This document shows, piece by piece, positions 55,724-63,090 of a stretch of 64,000 bases of DNA. A program made the translations under genes and the position numbers. How positions within the stretch are numbered: the stretch's first letter is position 1; each line of letters begins with the position of its first letter. The DNA is taken from positions 234,071 through 298,070 of the forward strand of contig NZ_JAUMKB010000006.1 of assembly GCF_030519375.1 (NCBI RefSeq), given 5' to 3'. The DNA comes from Mucilaginibacter tolerans (GTDB lineage Bacteria; Bacteroidota; Bacteroidia; Sphingobacteriales; Sphingobacteriaceae). Under the pieces are notes generated by a model, which was not told the origin of the DNA, did not search any database, and was given only the letters and a program-made list of their open reading frames with translations.

Positions 55724-55782
55724 ACAAACATAGAAATAAATACTATTAAATCTATAGAGTTTATAGAATTAATTTATCTTTG
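55724..55782. promoter_or_regulatory. Divergent promoters around the shared 15-bp motif
   Basis: TATGTTTG on the minus strand (55724-55731) would start susC and TATCTTTG on the plus strand (55775-55782) would start the SAM riboswitch RNA. The motif TCTATAGATTTAATA (minus strand, 55744-55758) sits between, upstream of both -7 boxes, in the same orientation relative to susC as it has relative to the encapsulin operon. Confidence 0.6.
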
Positions 55783-55801
55783 CCTCGGAAACACATCAAT
55801 A

Positions 55802-55908
55802 CTTATCCAGAAAGACCGAGGGAAAAGGCCCTGTGACGTCTTGGCAACCTGTATACAATGGAGATAAAAGGTGCCAAATCCTGCTTCCGGCAAAGGAAGA
55901 GAGATAAG
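55802..55908 (+). ncRNA. SAM-I (S-box) riboswitch
   Basis: The RNA closes with P1 CTTATC (55802-55807) and GATAAG (55903-55908). Inside are the conserved SAM-I segments GACCGAGGG..GGCCCT, TGACGTCTTGGCAACC and AAGGTGCCAAATCCTGC, followed by the P4-type hairpin CTTCC..GGAAG. Bacteroidota SAM-I riboswitches turn sulfur and methionine genes off when S-adenosylmethionine is plentiful. It lies 70 bases before the second cysteine desulfurase, so it probably controls the whole 55979-61101 operon. Confidence 0.93.
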
Positions 55909-55978
55909 GATGAAACGAATGGCAGCAACTACGCTTCCTGGTAAGAATTGAGATTGATAAAATTTTTAACGAACGACT

Positions 55979-57109
55979 ATGAACATTTACCTGGACAACG
56001 CCGCTACGACACCGCTCGATCCGGCAGTTTTTGCGGCCATTACACCTTACTTATTAAACCACTATGGCAATCCTTCCGCCCTGCACACTTACGGACGCCA
56101 AACCAGGCAGGCTGTTGAAGATTCCCGTGCCACAATAGCCGGACTGCTTAACGCTTTGCCTGAAGAGATCATTTTTACATCAGGAGGTACCGAAGCCGAT
56201 AACATGGCCATGGTTTCTGCTGTTGTTAATGCGAAAATCGACCATGTGATCACAACGCCCTTTGAACATCCGGCAGTTCTGCAAACGCTTCGGTCTCTTA
56301 TCAAATCACATCGAATTGCGGTAAGTTACCTGCGCCATGATCATTTGGGTAATCTCGATCTTGATCATCTTCATTATTTATTGCGCACTAATACCCGAAA
56401 CCTGGTATCTGTTATGCACGGAAATAACGAAACCGGTAACCTGCATGATATTGAAAAGGTCAGTGCCTTTACTGCATATTTTGGCGGGCTATTTCATACC
56501 GATGCAGTACAAACAATGGGGCATTACTTTTATGACCTGGCTAACTTGCCCGTACAGTTTCTCGCTGCCTCGGCCCACAAATTCCACGGCCCGAAAGGTA
56601 TCGGCTTTTTATATGCACGCAAAGGCACACATTTGTCGCGACTGATTCACGGGGGCGGCCAGGAAAAAGGGTTGCGTTCGGGCACTGAAAATGTGGCTGG
56701 AATAGTGGGATTGGCAAAAGCATTGGAAATTGCCTATGAAAGTTTGGAACGCGACAGAAAGCACATTCAGTCTTTAAAGGATAGGTTGATCTCCCGGTTA
56801 AAAGAAACGCTGCCCGAAGTTAGATTTAATGGCAATTCTACGAATGCCGAAAAAAGCCTCTATACCGTGCTTAGTGTCAATCTTCCTTACGGCAGGTCCG
56901 ATCTTATACAATTATTGGATGAACAGGGTATAGCAGTATCGGGTGGCAGCGCCTGTTCAGGCGGTTCAGCTTCTCATGTACTGACTGCACTGGGGGTAGA
57001 TGCGGAGAGTACTACCATCCGTTTTTCATTTAGTAAATATAACACACCCGCAGAAATCGACAGGGCCGCAGAAACGTTGGCAGCCCTTTGTCATTTGGCT
57101 GCAGCTTAA
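55979..57109 (+). CDS. Cysteine desulfurase (NifS/IscS type)
   Basis: The 376-residue product is a class V aminotransferase of the IscS/NifS type: YLDNAATTPLDP, TSGGTEADNMAM, the PLP lysine K201 in SAHKFHGPKG, and the active-site cysteine C326 in GGSACSGGSASHVL. It frees sulfur from cysteine as protein persulfide. It is the first gene after the SAM-I riboswitch and distinct from the encapsulated SufS-type enzyme of the same island. Downstream genes follow at 35, 24 and 7 bases. Confidence 0.94.
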   Translation: MNIYLDNAATTPLDPAVFAAITPYLLNHYGNPSALHTYGRQTRQAVEDSRATIAGLLNALPEEIIFTSGGTEADNMAMVSAVVNAKIDHVITTPFEHPAVLQTLRSLIKSHRIAVSYLRHDHLGNLDLDHLHYLLRTNTRNLVSVMHGNNETGNLHDIEKVSAFTAYFGGLFHTDAVQTMGHYFYDLANLPVQFLAASAHKFHGPKGIGFLYARKGTHLSRLIHGGGQEKGLRSGTENVAGIVGLAKALEIAYESLERDRKHIQSLKDRLISRLKETLPEVRFNGNSTNAEKSLYTVLSVNLPYGRSDLIQLLDEQGIAVSGGSACSGGSASHVLTALGVDAESTTIRFSFSKYNTPAEIDRAAETLAALCHLAAA

Positions 57110-57144
57110 TCAAAACAAATACCCTTGAATTAAATCACATCAAT

Positions 57145-58356
57145 ATGAAAAGAACTTTTTTATTCCTGCTTTCAGTTTTTTCCTTCACTGTATTACGCGC
57201 ACAAACTTTTGTGGCCGCAGGGCCGTGGCGTGGCGTTTTTCACCAAACTAGTGGGACAGAGATACCATTCAATTTCGAGATACAAGGCACAAACGCAAAA
57301 ACGGCAAAGCTATTTTTAATAAACGGACCGGAACATTTTCCCGCAAGTAGTATAACACAAAAAGCCGATTCATTATACATTGCCTTCGATCAGTTTGATA
57401 ATGAACTGGCACTCAAAATAGCTGATAAAGAATTATCAGGTGTATTACGTAAGAAAGATCATAGTGGAAGAACGTTGCCGGTAAGCGCGAAGTGGGGTGA
57501 AACATTTCGCTTTGCTGATGACGGTAAAAAGCCTGACGTAGATATTAGTGGCAAATATGACGTCATTTTCGAATCTCCTAAAGGTGGAGAAAGCGTGAAG
57601 AAGGTGGGTTTGTTCCGGCAGCAAGGCAACAAACTGTACGCAACTTTCTTGAGCATTAGCGGTGATTCTCGTTACCTCGAAGGCATTGTGCAGGGAGATA
57701 AGTTTTATCTTTCCTCATTTATAGGTGGTGGTCCTTCGTATTACAGCGGAACTATTAGTAATGGCCAAATCACGGGGACAGCAGGCAATGCAACATTCAC
57801 GGCAAATAAAAACCCGGACGCAGCTTTGCCCGATCCCTACAAATTGACTTATCTTAAAGAAGGATACCAGTCGTTTGATTTTTCACTGCCGGATGCTGAT
57901 GGCAATAAAGTTTCTTTGAAAGACGATAAATTCAAGAACAAGGTAGTTATCCTGACAATTGGTGGCACCTGGTGCCCTAACTGTATGGACGAAGCAAGCT
58001 TCGTAGCGCCTTGGTACTGGAAAAATAAAAACCGTGGCGTTGAAGTCGTTGGCGTACAATTCGAACGCAAATCTGATCCATCATATGTCAAAAATGCAAT
58101 GGAGAATTTCAAACGGCGTTTTGATATTGGCTACACGGAGGTGTTTGGCGGACTGGCAGATAAAAAAGCGGTCGCTGAGTCGTTTCCTGCACTAAATACT
58201 TTTCTTTCCTTCCCTACCATTCTGTTTATAGACAAAAATGGGAAAGTAGATAAGATCTATACCGGCTTTACAGGCCCTGCAACGGGTGAGTATTATACCC
58301 AGTTCATTAAAGAGTTTAATGAGGAGGTCGACAAGTTGCTGAAGGAAAAAGTGTGA
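57145..58356 (+). CDS. Exported TlpA/thioredoxin-like protein
   Basis: The product (403 residues from MKRTFLFLLS) has a Sec signal peptide ending near residue 20. About 230 residues of unrecognised beta-rich sequence follow, with repeated SGKYDVIF and GTAGNATFTANK segments. The C-terminal redoxin domain has WCPNC at about 276-280 in GGTWCPNCMDEASF and SFPTILFIDKNGKVDKIYTGFTG. It is probably a periplasmic thiol-disulfide protein. The ATG is chosen because the signal peptide begins there. Confidence 0.9.
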   Translation: MKRTFLFLLSVFSFTVLRAQTFVAAGPWRGVFHQTSGTEIPFNFEIQGTNAKTAKLFLINGPEHFPASSITQKADSLYIAFDQFDNELALKIADKELSGVLRKKDHSGRTLPVSAKWGETFRFADDGKKPDVDISGKYDVIFESPKGGESVKKVGLFRQQGNKLYATFLSISGDSRYLEGIVQGDKFYLSSFIGGGPSYYSGTISNGQITGTAGNATFTANKNPDAALPDPYKLTYLKEGYQSFDFSLPDADGNKVSLKDDKFKNKVVILTIGGTWCPNCMDEASFVAPWYWKNKNRGVEVVGVQFERKSDPSYVKNAMENFKRRFDIGYTEVFGGLADKKAVAESFPALNTFLSFPTILFIDKNGKVDKIYTGFTGPATGEYYTQFIKEFNEEVDKLLKEKV

Positions 58357-58380
58357 TAAAAAACCGGCAAGGATAGGTGT

Positions 58381-59316
58381 ATGAAAAAGTTATTGTTTCT
58401 GCTTTTGATTTTCAGTTTTTTCGGATTAGCGGCGTTTGCACAAGCTTCTCAGCGGGTACTTGTAGTGATCGCGCATCCGGATGATGAAAGTGTTTTATCG
58501 GTTACCTTGTACAAACTGGCAAAAGAACAGCAAGTAAAAGTTGATCTTTTTGTCATTACTAACGGAGAAGCCGGTTATAAATACTCAACCCTGGCAGAGC
58601 AATATTATGGCTGCCCACTGACCAATCAGGCAGCCGCAAGGAAGAATTTACCTGCAATCCGGAAAAAGGAATTACGGGAGGCTGGTAAGATTTTAGGGTT
58701 AAACCATATTTTTTACGGTAATCAGCACGATAGCCATTTCAGTCTTAATGAGCATGAACCGCTTGATACCAGTTGGAATGTCTTAGCTGTAAAAAAGCAG
58801 CTAAATCATGTGCTGGTTCATGGGCATTATGACGAAGTACTCTGCTTGTTGCCGGAGCAATCTACACACGGAGGTCATAAGGCAGCAACATTGCTTGCAC
58901 TTGAAGCCGTATCGGAATTGCCTGTATCCTCCCGCCCCTTGATATTAGGGGCGGCGCTAAGGGACAAAGGAGATACCTCTATAAAGTTCAACCAATTAAA
59001 AAACTACGATTTAACACGAACCATTAAGGATGGCCCTTCTTTTACAGTGGACCGGACAGTAAGTTTTGGGTACGGAAATAAAACTAACTATAAGATCGTT
59101 GCTAACTGGGAACTGGCCGCTCATAAGAGCCAGGGTGCAACAGAGATGACGATGAATGACGGCGATTTGGAGGAATTCTGGTTGTTTGCTTTGAATCTGC
59201 CAGGCTCTGAAAATATAGCCACAAAGTTATTTACGAACCTGAGTCGGTCGCCGTATAGTACAGGTGAGCCAGATACAGGGCAACTCGCTTCGAGATCAAA
59301 AAAAGATAAAGATTAG
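58381..59316 (+). CDS. PIG-L/LmbE-family deacetylase with signal peptide
   Basis: The 311-residue product begins with a signal peptide (MKKLLFLLLIFSFFGLAAFA) and the zinc motif AHPDDE at residues 31-36; the third ligand lies in THGGHKAA near residue 162. PIG-L enzymes remove N-acetyl groups from GlcNAc conjugates, for example in bacillithiol and mycothiol synthesis or mycothiol S-conjugate cleavage. Export is unusual for the thiol-related members. Its place in a SAM-riboswitch operon suggests processing of an external thiol or sugar conjugate. Confidence 0.9.
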   Translation: MKKLLFLLLIFSFFGLAAFAQASQRVLVVIAHPDDESVLSVTLYKLAKEQQVKVDLFVITNGEAGYKYSTLAEQYYGCPLTNQAAARKNLPAIRKKELREAGKILGLNHIFYGNQHDSHFSLNEHEPLDTSWNVLAVKKQLNHVLVHGHYDEVLCLLPEQSTHGGHKAATLLALEAVSELPVSSRPLILGAALRDKGDTSIKFNQLKNYDLTRTIKDGPSFTVDRTVSFGYGNKTNYKIVANWELAAHKSQGATEMTMNDGDLEEFWLFALNLPGSENIATKLFTNLSRSPYSTGEPDTGQLASRSKKDKD

Positions 59317-59323
59317 TCGAATC

Positions 59324-60328
59324 ATGAACCCAAACCGCTTTACACAATACAAATATCTCCTCATGCTCATTGCGGCGTTGTCTTCACCACTTATTTCCGG
59401 TGCTCAGCAACAACTCATTGCCAGTGTCGGTGCCGACAGTGTGGCCGGACTTAAGTTGCCACGGATCACAACACCGCTGAAAGGAAGAGCAGAGAAGCAG
59501 AAACTATTGAGCCTGCTCAAACAGCTTAATGTTCCAGATGCTGACTACAATGAGTCAGGCGATCAGCAATGGGGGAAACTTGCTGGCTTGTTTACCAGAC
59601 TCCGGCTTTATCCACTCGCTATGAAGTGTTTCTTAAAAACATTAACGCCGGATAGTTTAGCCACCGCAGATATACCGATCACTGACGGCGATCAGCAAGT
59701 TATTTCGAGTCAACTGAAGAATATCACCTATGAAGCCAAACCGCTGGAAAGCAAGATTATTAAGGTGAACCGTATTATCGAAACTTTTAATGATGGAAAA
59801 CAGCCTATGGCTTATGCGATGATTCTTCATGTCAAACAACCTGTGCGTGGTAAAGCTAGAGTGCATAAATTCATCAATACGGGTCATACATTTATCACCT
59901 TAATAAAATTCAATACAGATTCATCCTATACCGCTCTTACTTTTGGATTTGGTCCTCATAAAGATAACCTCCTTTCAGCAACACCATTAGTGCCTTCAAG
60001 TACTTCCAAGTTTACTGATGATGGTGGACATGAGTGGGACGAAGTAGTTGGAAAATTTATTTCGCGCCGGCGTTTTCAAAAGATATTACAACTTACCCAT
60101 CAATATGAAGGTCAGGCCTATAACCTAAGTAAGAATAATTGCACTGATTTTGGACTTAAAGCAGCACAACTTGCCGGACTACAGATACGTGACACCAAAG
60201 GCAACTGGTTGTTAGGATCGGGCAATAATCCGGGAATAACCGGGCAAAGCATTTTGTTAGGAAAGTTTAATAATGAAGATACAGGCAGCCTGGACAGGCT
60301 ATTTATAGACACTACACGGAATAAATGA
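59324..60328 (+). CDS. Exported hypothetical protein with possible papain-like fold
   Basis: The product (334 residues from MNPNRFTQYKYLL) has a signal peptide (LLMLIAALSSPLISGA). No family is recognised in the first half. The second half has a His in NTGHTFITLIKF (about 187) and a Cys in SKNNCTDFGLKAAQLAGL (about 271). His before Cys in this order is the layout of permuted NlpC/P60-like (YiiX/LRAT) proteins, so it may act on lipids, amides or peptides. This is inference. It overlaps the SDR gene by 4 bases. Confidence 0.7.
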   Translation: MNPNRFTQYKYLLMLIAALSSPLISGAQQQLIASVGADSVAGLKLPRITTPLKGRAEKQKLLSLLKQLNVPDADYNESGDQQWGKLAGLFTRLRLYPLAMKCFLKTLTPDSLATADIPITDGDQQVISSQLKNITYEAKPLESKIIKVNRIIETFNDGKQPMAYAMILHVKQPVRGKARVHKFINTGHTFITLIKFNTDSSYTALTFGFGPHKDNLLSATPLVPSSTSKFTDDGGHEWDEVVGKFISRRRFQKILQLTHQYEGQAYNLSKNNCTDFGLKAAQLAGLQIRDTKGNWLLGSGNNPGITGQSILLGKFNNEDTGSLDRLFIDTTRNK

Positions 60329-61101
60329 ATAAATATGCACTCATAACGGGAGCAAGCAGCGGTATTGGCAGATCATTTGCCTTACAACTCGCACAGGAAG
60401 GATATCATGTAATGTTAACAGCCAGATCAGGGCCGAATTTAAAGGACCTCGCTGAATATATCCGCTCGAACTATAAAGTAGGAACAAACATCCTGGCGCT
60501 GGATCTCTCTAAAGTAAACGCAGCGGCCCGGATCAAACAATGGTGCGAAGAATTGGATATTGCACCATCCATTTTAATCAACAATGCAGGTTTCGGTTTG
60601 TGGGGTGATTTTCCGGAGCTTGATCTTGAAGAGCAGGTGAACATGCACCGGTTAAATACGGAAGCACTTATCCGGCTGACGCATACGATGCTTCCCTTGT
60701 TAGCTAAAAATGAAAAATCATATATATTAAATGTTTCAAGTACCGCTGCTTATCAAGCAGTTCCAACACTGAGCATATACGCCGCAAGCAAGGCCTTCGT
60801 CCTGTCATTCAGCCGGGCCTTGTGCTATGAGCTTAAGCAAACAGGTATTTCAGTAAGTTGCCTTTGTCCTGGACCAACTGATACCGGCTTTGCAAAAAGA
60901 GCAGGATTGGACGCTCTTGCCGACTTGGCTGAGAAATTTAATATGTCGCCAGACGATGTGGCCGCCGCAGGGCTGAAAGGCTTATTTAAAGGGAAGGCAG
61001 AGATCGTCCCCGGTGCCCTTAATAAAATTTCTGCTACTGTCGTTCGTCATGCCCCTAAAAAAATTATCGAACGCCTGGCAGCCGGTTTGTATAACCAATA
61101 A
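60325..61101 (+). CDS. Short-chain dehydrogenase/reductase
   Basis: The 258-residue product is a classical SDR: cofactor motif TGASSGIG at residues 8-15, NNAGFG, the catalytic Ser in LNVSSTAAYQ, and YAASK with Tyr at about 152 and Lys at 156. It reduces or oxidises an alcohol or ketone using NAD(P)H. It is the last gene of the SAM-riboswitch operon and starts in the ATGA overlap with the previous gene. Confidence 0.94.
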   Translation: MNKYALITGASSGIGRSFALQLAQEGYHVMLTARSGPNLKDLAEYIRSNYKVGTNILALDLSKVNAAARIKQWCEELDIAPSILINNAGFGLWGDFPELDLEEQVNMHRLNTEALIRLTHTMLPLLAKNEKSYILNVSSTAAYQAVPTLSIYAASKAFVLSFSRALCYELKQTGISVSCLCPGPTDTGFAKRAGLDALADLAEKFNMSPDDVAAAGLKGLFKGKAEIVPGALNKISATVVRHAPKKIIERLAAGLYNQ

Positions 61102-61159
61102 CTTAAAATAATTGCAAAGTATTCTTGACAGATATATTTTAATTATTTATACTTGTATG

Positions 61160-61180
61160 TCTATAGACTTAGTAGATTTT
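61160..61180 (+). promoter_or_regulatory. PhyH gene promoter with the shared motif
   Basis: TCTATAGACTTAGTA (61160-61174) matches the encapsulin and susC motif at 13 of 15 bases and overlaps a near-consensus -7 box TAGATTTT (61173-61180). Transcription would start near 61187, upstream of the poly-Cys leader ORF. Confidence 0.5.
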
Positions 61181-61221
61181 AATTGAAAACGACACAGCAA
61201 AATATCACACCTTCATTAGTC

Positions 61222-61281
61222 ATGCGAATGCACGCTTTGCAATCAGCATGTTGTTGCTGCTGTTGTTGCCAGTTATCATAA
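61222..61281 (+). CDS. Poly-cysteine leader peptide (candidate cysteine attenuator)
   Basis: A 19-codon ORF, MRMHALQSACCCCCCCQLS, has seven consecutive Cys codons (TGT TGT TGC TGC TGT TGT TGC) and a stop at 61279-61281. Right after it TGCCA (61267-61271) can pair with TGGCA (61282-61286), so the 5' arm of a hairpin lies inside the last Cys and Gln codons, followed by a T/C-rich stretch. Such leaders are known to sense charged tRNA-Cys in mycobacteria. It lies 55 bases before the PhyH start codon, and tRNA-Cys is encoded 1 kb downstream. Confidence 0.7.
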   Translation: MRMHALQSACCCCCCCQLS

Positions 61282-61336
61282 TGGCACTTCTTCCTTTTCT
61301 TTAAAACAGGTCTTTTACACTTACAATCATTTTTAT

Positions 61337-62143
61337 ATGCAAAACTTATATCCTAAGTTCAGCTTAGGCACCTTCATCACAACTGAACAACGCAGATTCT
61401 TTAACGAACATGGCTTTATACACTTCGAAAACTTTATTAGCCCGGAAGCTGTTAAAGAACTCACTGATGCTTCCCACGAGGTTCAGCAGCAACTTATTGA
61501 AAGTAATACCTATAAAATTAACGGCGTGCCCCTTAAATACGGTATTGATCTTGACGGCAAAAAGCTCATTCAGCGTTTTGCTTTTATCAATCAGCAGCAC
61601 GAAGTTTTTGAGCGGCTTGCAGATGATAAACGCTTTCGGATATTATTAAACCTGGTTGGTCCTGAGGCAAGGCTGGGGATCGAAGAAAAAGATGGAATGG
61701 TATTCAATCATTACGTTAGTGGACCGGAAAGCCGTTTCACAAAAATGGGCTGGCATACGGATGGTTTACGTGACATTTTCCATGGTCAGAAACTGAACCC
61801 GATGCTAAACGTTGGCATTCACCTTTCCAATCTCAAACCGAAGAATGGAGGATTGCGAATTATTCCCGGCACTCATAAACAAAACATGCTGCAATTGCTT
61901 TTCCGCAAAAGATATTTTGTGGACAATAAACCCGACCGTAATGAATTGGCAATTATACCAAAGGCTGGAGATCTGACGATCCACGACGGCAGGCTGTGGC
62001 ACAGGGTGGCGCAATCATCCGTCGCAGGCGAAGAAAGTCGCCGCAGGGTGATATACATTCCAATTATTGCCGGAGAATATGCTCCAAAACATCAACATAG
62101 TCCAACTGCATTTTACCAACGCTTTGCAGGAATAGTACGATAA
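61337..62143 (+). CDS. Phytanoyl-CoA dioxygenase (PhyH) family protein
   Basis: The 268-residue product is an Fe(II)/2-oxoglutarate dioxygenase of the PhyH type: TEQRRFFNEHGFIHFENFISPEAV, the metal pair in MGWHTDGLRD (about H139 and D141), GGLRIIPGTHKQ and the third ligand in IHDGRLWHRVAQSS. These enzymes hydroxylate or cleave organic substrates, and some relatives act on sulfonates or halogenated compounds. The poly-Cys leader upstream and the shared regulatory motif place it in the sulfur regulon. The substrate is unknown. Confidence 0.9.
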   Translation: MQNLYPKFSLGTFITTEQRRFFNEHGFIHFENFISPEAVKELTDASHEVQQQLIESNTYKINGVPLKYGIDLDGKKLIQRFAFINQQHEVFERLADDKRFRILLNLVGPEARLGIEEKDGMVFNHYVSGPESRFTKMGWHTDGLRDIFHGQKLNPMLNVGIHLSNLKPKNGGLRIIPGTHKQNMLQLLFRKRYFVDNKPDRNELAIIPKAGDLTIHDGRLWHRVAQSSVAGEESRRRVIYIPIIAGEYAPKHQHSPTAFYQRFAGIVR

Positions 62144-62147
62144 GATT

Positions 62148-62219
62148 ATGCTGATTGCACTACTCATTGGTTTTCTTATACGTAGACGTAAAAGAGCTTC
62201 AATACAAGGTGTTGATTAA
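62148..62219 (+). CDS. Possible small membrane peptide
   Basis: A 23-codon ORF (MLIALLIGFLIRRRKRASI then QGVD) starts 4 bases after the PhyH stop. It has a short hydrophobic stretch followed by basic residues, which fits a membrane peptide, but no ribosome site or conservation can be checked. Confidence 0.25.
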   Translation: MLIALLIGFLIRRRKRASIQGVD

Positions 62220-62298
62220 CCATATTGAACAGGTTTTGATAGAATAACATATTTATATGCATAAATGATTTAGTTGATAACCGGCATTGCCGGTCAAT

Positions 62299-62369
62299 GG
62301 TCGGATGGCCGAGTGGTTAGGCGGAGGTCTGCAAAACCTTTTACAGCGGTTCGAATCCGCTTCCGACCT
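62299..62369 (+). tRNA. tRNA-Cys (anticodon GCA)
   Basis: The sequence folds with acceptor GGTCGGA/TCCGACC, anticodon stem GAGGT/ACCTT with loop CTGCAAA, and T-arm CAGCGGTTCGAATCCGCTT. The anticodon is GCA and the discriminator is U, the Cys identity base. CCA is not encoded. It lies inside the proposed island between the PhyH gene and the right repeat. Confidence 0.95.
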
Positions 62370-62412
62370 CTGCGTGGTAGAAACTACCCGCATGTAGGTT
62401 TACAACTGGTTG

Positions 62413-62442
62413 AGGCTGTCTCACTTTCGAGACAGCCTTTTT
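62413..62442 (+). terminator. Terminator after tRNA-Cys
   Basis: AGGCTGTCTC pairs with GAGACAGCCT around ACTTTC and is followed by seven T residues. Confidence 0.9.
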
Positions 62443-62590
62443 TATTATAGAGATAAATGCGCCGTAATCCTTACCATGCACAGGAAAAACTCAAATTCGC
62501 CACACAAATAGCCGATTTACTTTTACTTGTACTTCCGGGCCTCATTCCTTATTCACCACTACAGCGAATTTAGCCTGCCGCCGGGATAAA

Positions 62591-62654
62591 AAGTCAAGGC
62601 TGTACAAGCGGGCAGAGTTTAATTTGTTTTTTAGCGGCTGCCCGGCCTTGACTT
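62591..62654. repeat. Long inverted repeat, 10-bp outer and 6-bp inner arms
   Basis: AAGTCAAGGC (62591-62600) pairs with GCCTTGACTT (62645-62654), and GGGCAG (62610-62615) pairs with CTGCCC (62638-62643). No gene is near. Such structures occur at the ends or transfer origins of mobile elements, but no function is shown. Confidence 0.65.
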
Positions 62655-62930
62655 ATTACCCGGCTCGCGCATTTGTTGCTTACATGGTGATTAAGGGACG
62701 GTCGTTCTTAGCCGAAAACACCAGAAGGACACTGATCTACTGTGCTTTTTTAAATTAAAAACATTTGTTAGATTTGAGCAACAAGTTCATTGACTATCAC
62801 TTATACAAAAAGTGACCGGTTACAAAAGCCACCAAAACAATGCACATTAAATGTGCCCTATTCGGTGCCCGTACCTGTTAGCTTTTGATATAACAAATTG
62901 AATATCATAGATGTAAATGATCCGGGAATC
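62655..62930. other. Gene-free stretch before the right repeat
   Basis: No gene of plausible composition, RNA or strong signal was recognised between the inverted repeat and the attachment repeat. Confidence 0.4.
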
Positions 62931-62946
62931 ATCCCGCCATCCCGAC
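62931..62946 (+). repeat. attR: second copy of the tRNA-Pro 3' end
   Basis: ATCCCGCCATCCCGAC is identical to 41318-41333. It is followed by a terminator-like hairpin AAAGAGC..GCTCTTT (62951-62988), GTTTAC repeats (near 62992 and 63005) and the inverse GTAAAC (63015), the organisation expected at the integrase side of an element. Confidence 0.75.
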
Positions 62947-62950
62947 GTAT

Positions 62951-62988
62951 AAAGAGCATGTTTAACGGCAGTTAGGCAAGCTCTTTTT
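62951..62988 (+). terminator. Hairpin after the second attachment repeat
   Basis: AAAGAGC pairs with GCTCTTT, with TG/CA extending the stem past a mismatch, and is followed by T residues. The position mirrors the terminator after the intact tRNA-Pro. Confidence 0.6.
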
Positions 62989-63060
62989 ATTTGTTTACGG
63001 TTCTGTTTACGGGCGTAAACGCACTTCAGCAGGCAGTTGATTGTCACAACCTCAATCAAC

Positions 63061-63090
63061 ATGGCTACCGTAGCTATCGTAAGACAATAG
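63061..63090 (+). pseudogene. Vestige of an integrase N-terminus
   Basis: Nine codons reading MATVAIVRQ precede a TAG. Many Bacteroidota tyrosine integrases begin with MATV.IVLD.R, and the place just after an attachment site is the usual integrase position. A TTGATTG/CAATCAA hairpin lies directly before it. The rest of the gene is gone. The similarity is short and may be chance. Confidence 0.35.

Noticed and set aside
55910..55951. 13-codon frame MKRMAATTLPGKN after the SAM riboswitch
   Set aside because: Too short and without codon bias for a sulfur amino acid; more likely part of the riboswitch expression region.
62847..63062. 71-codon minus-strand frame across the right attachment repeat
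   Set aside because: It runs through the repeat, a terminator hairpin and GTTTAC repeats and has no family resemblance.
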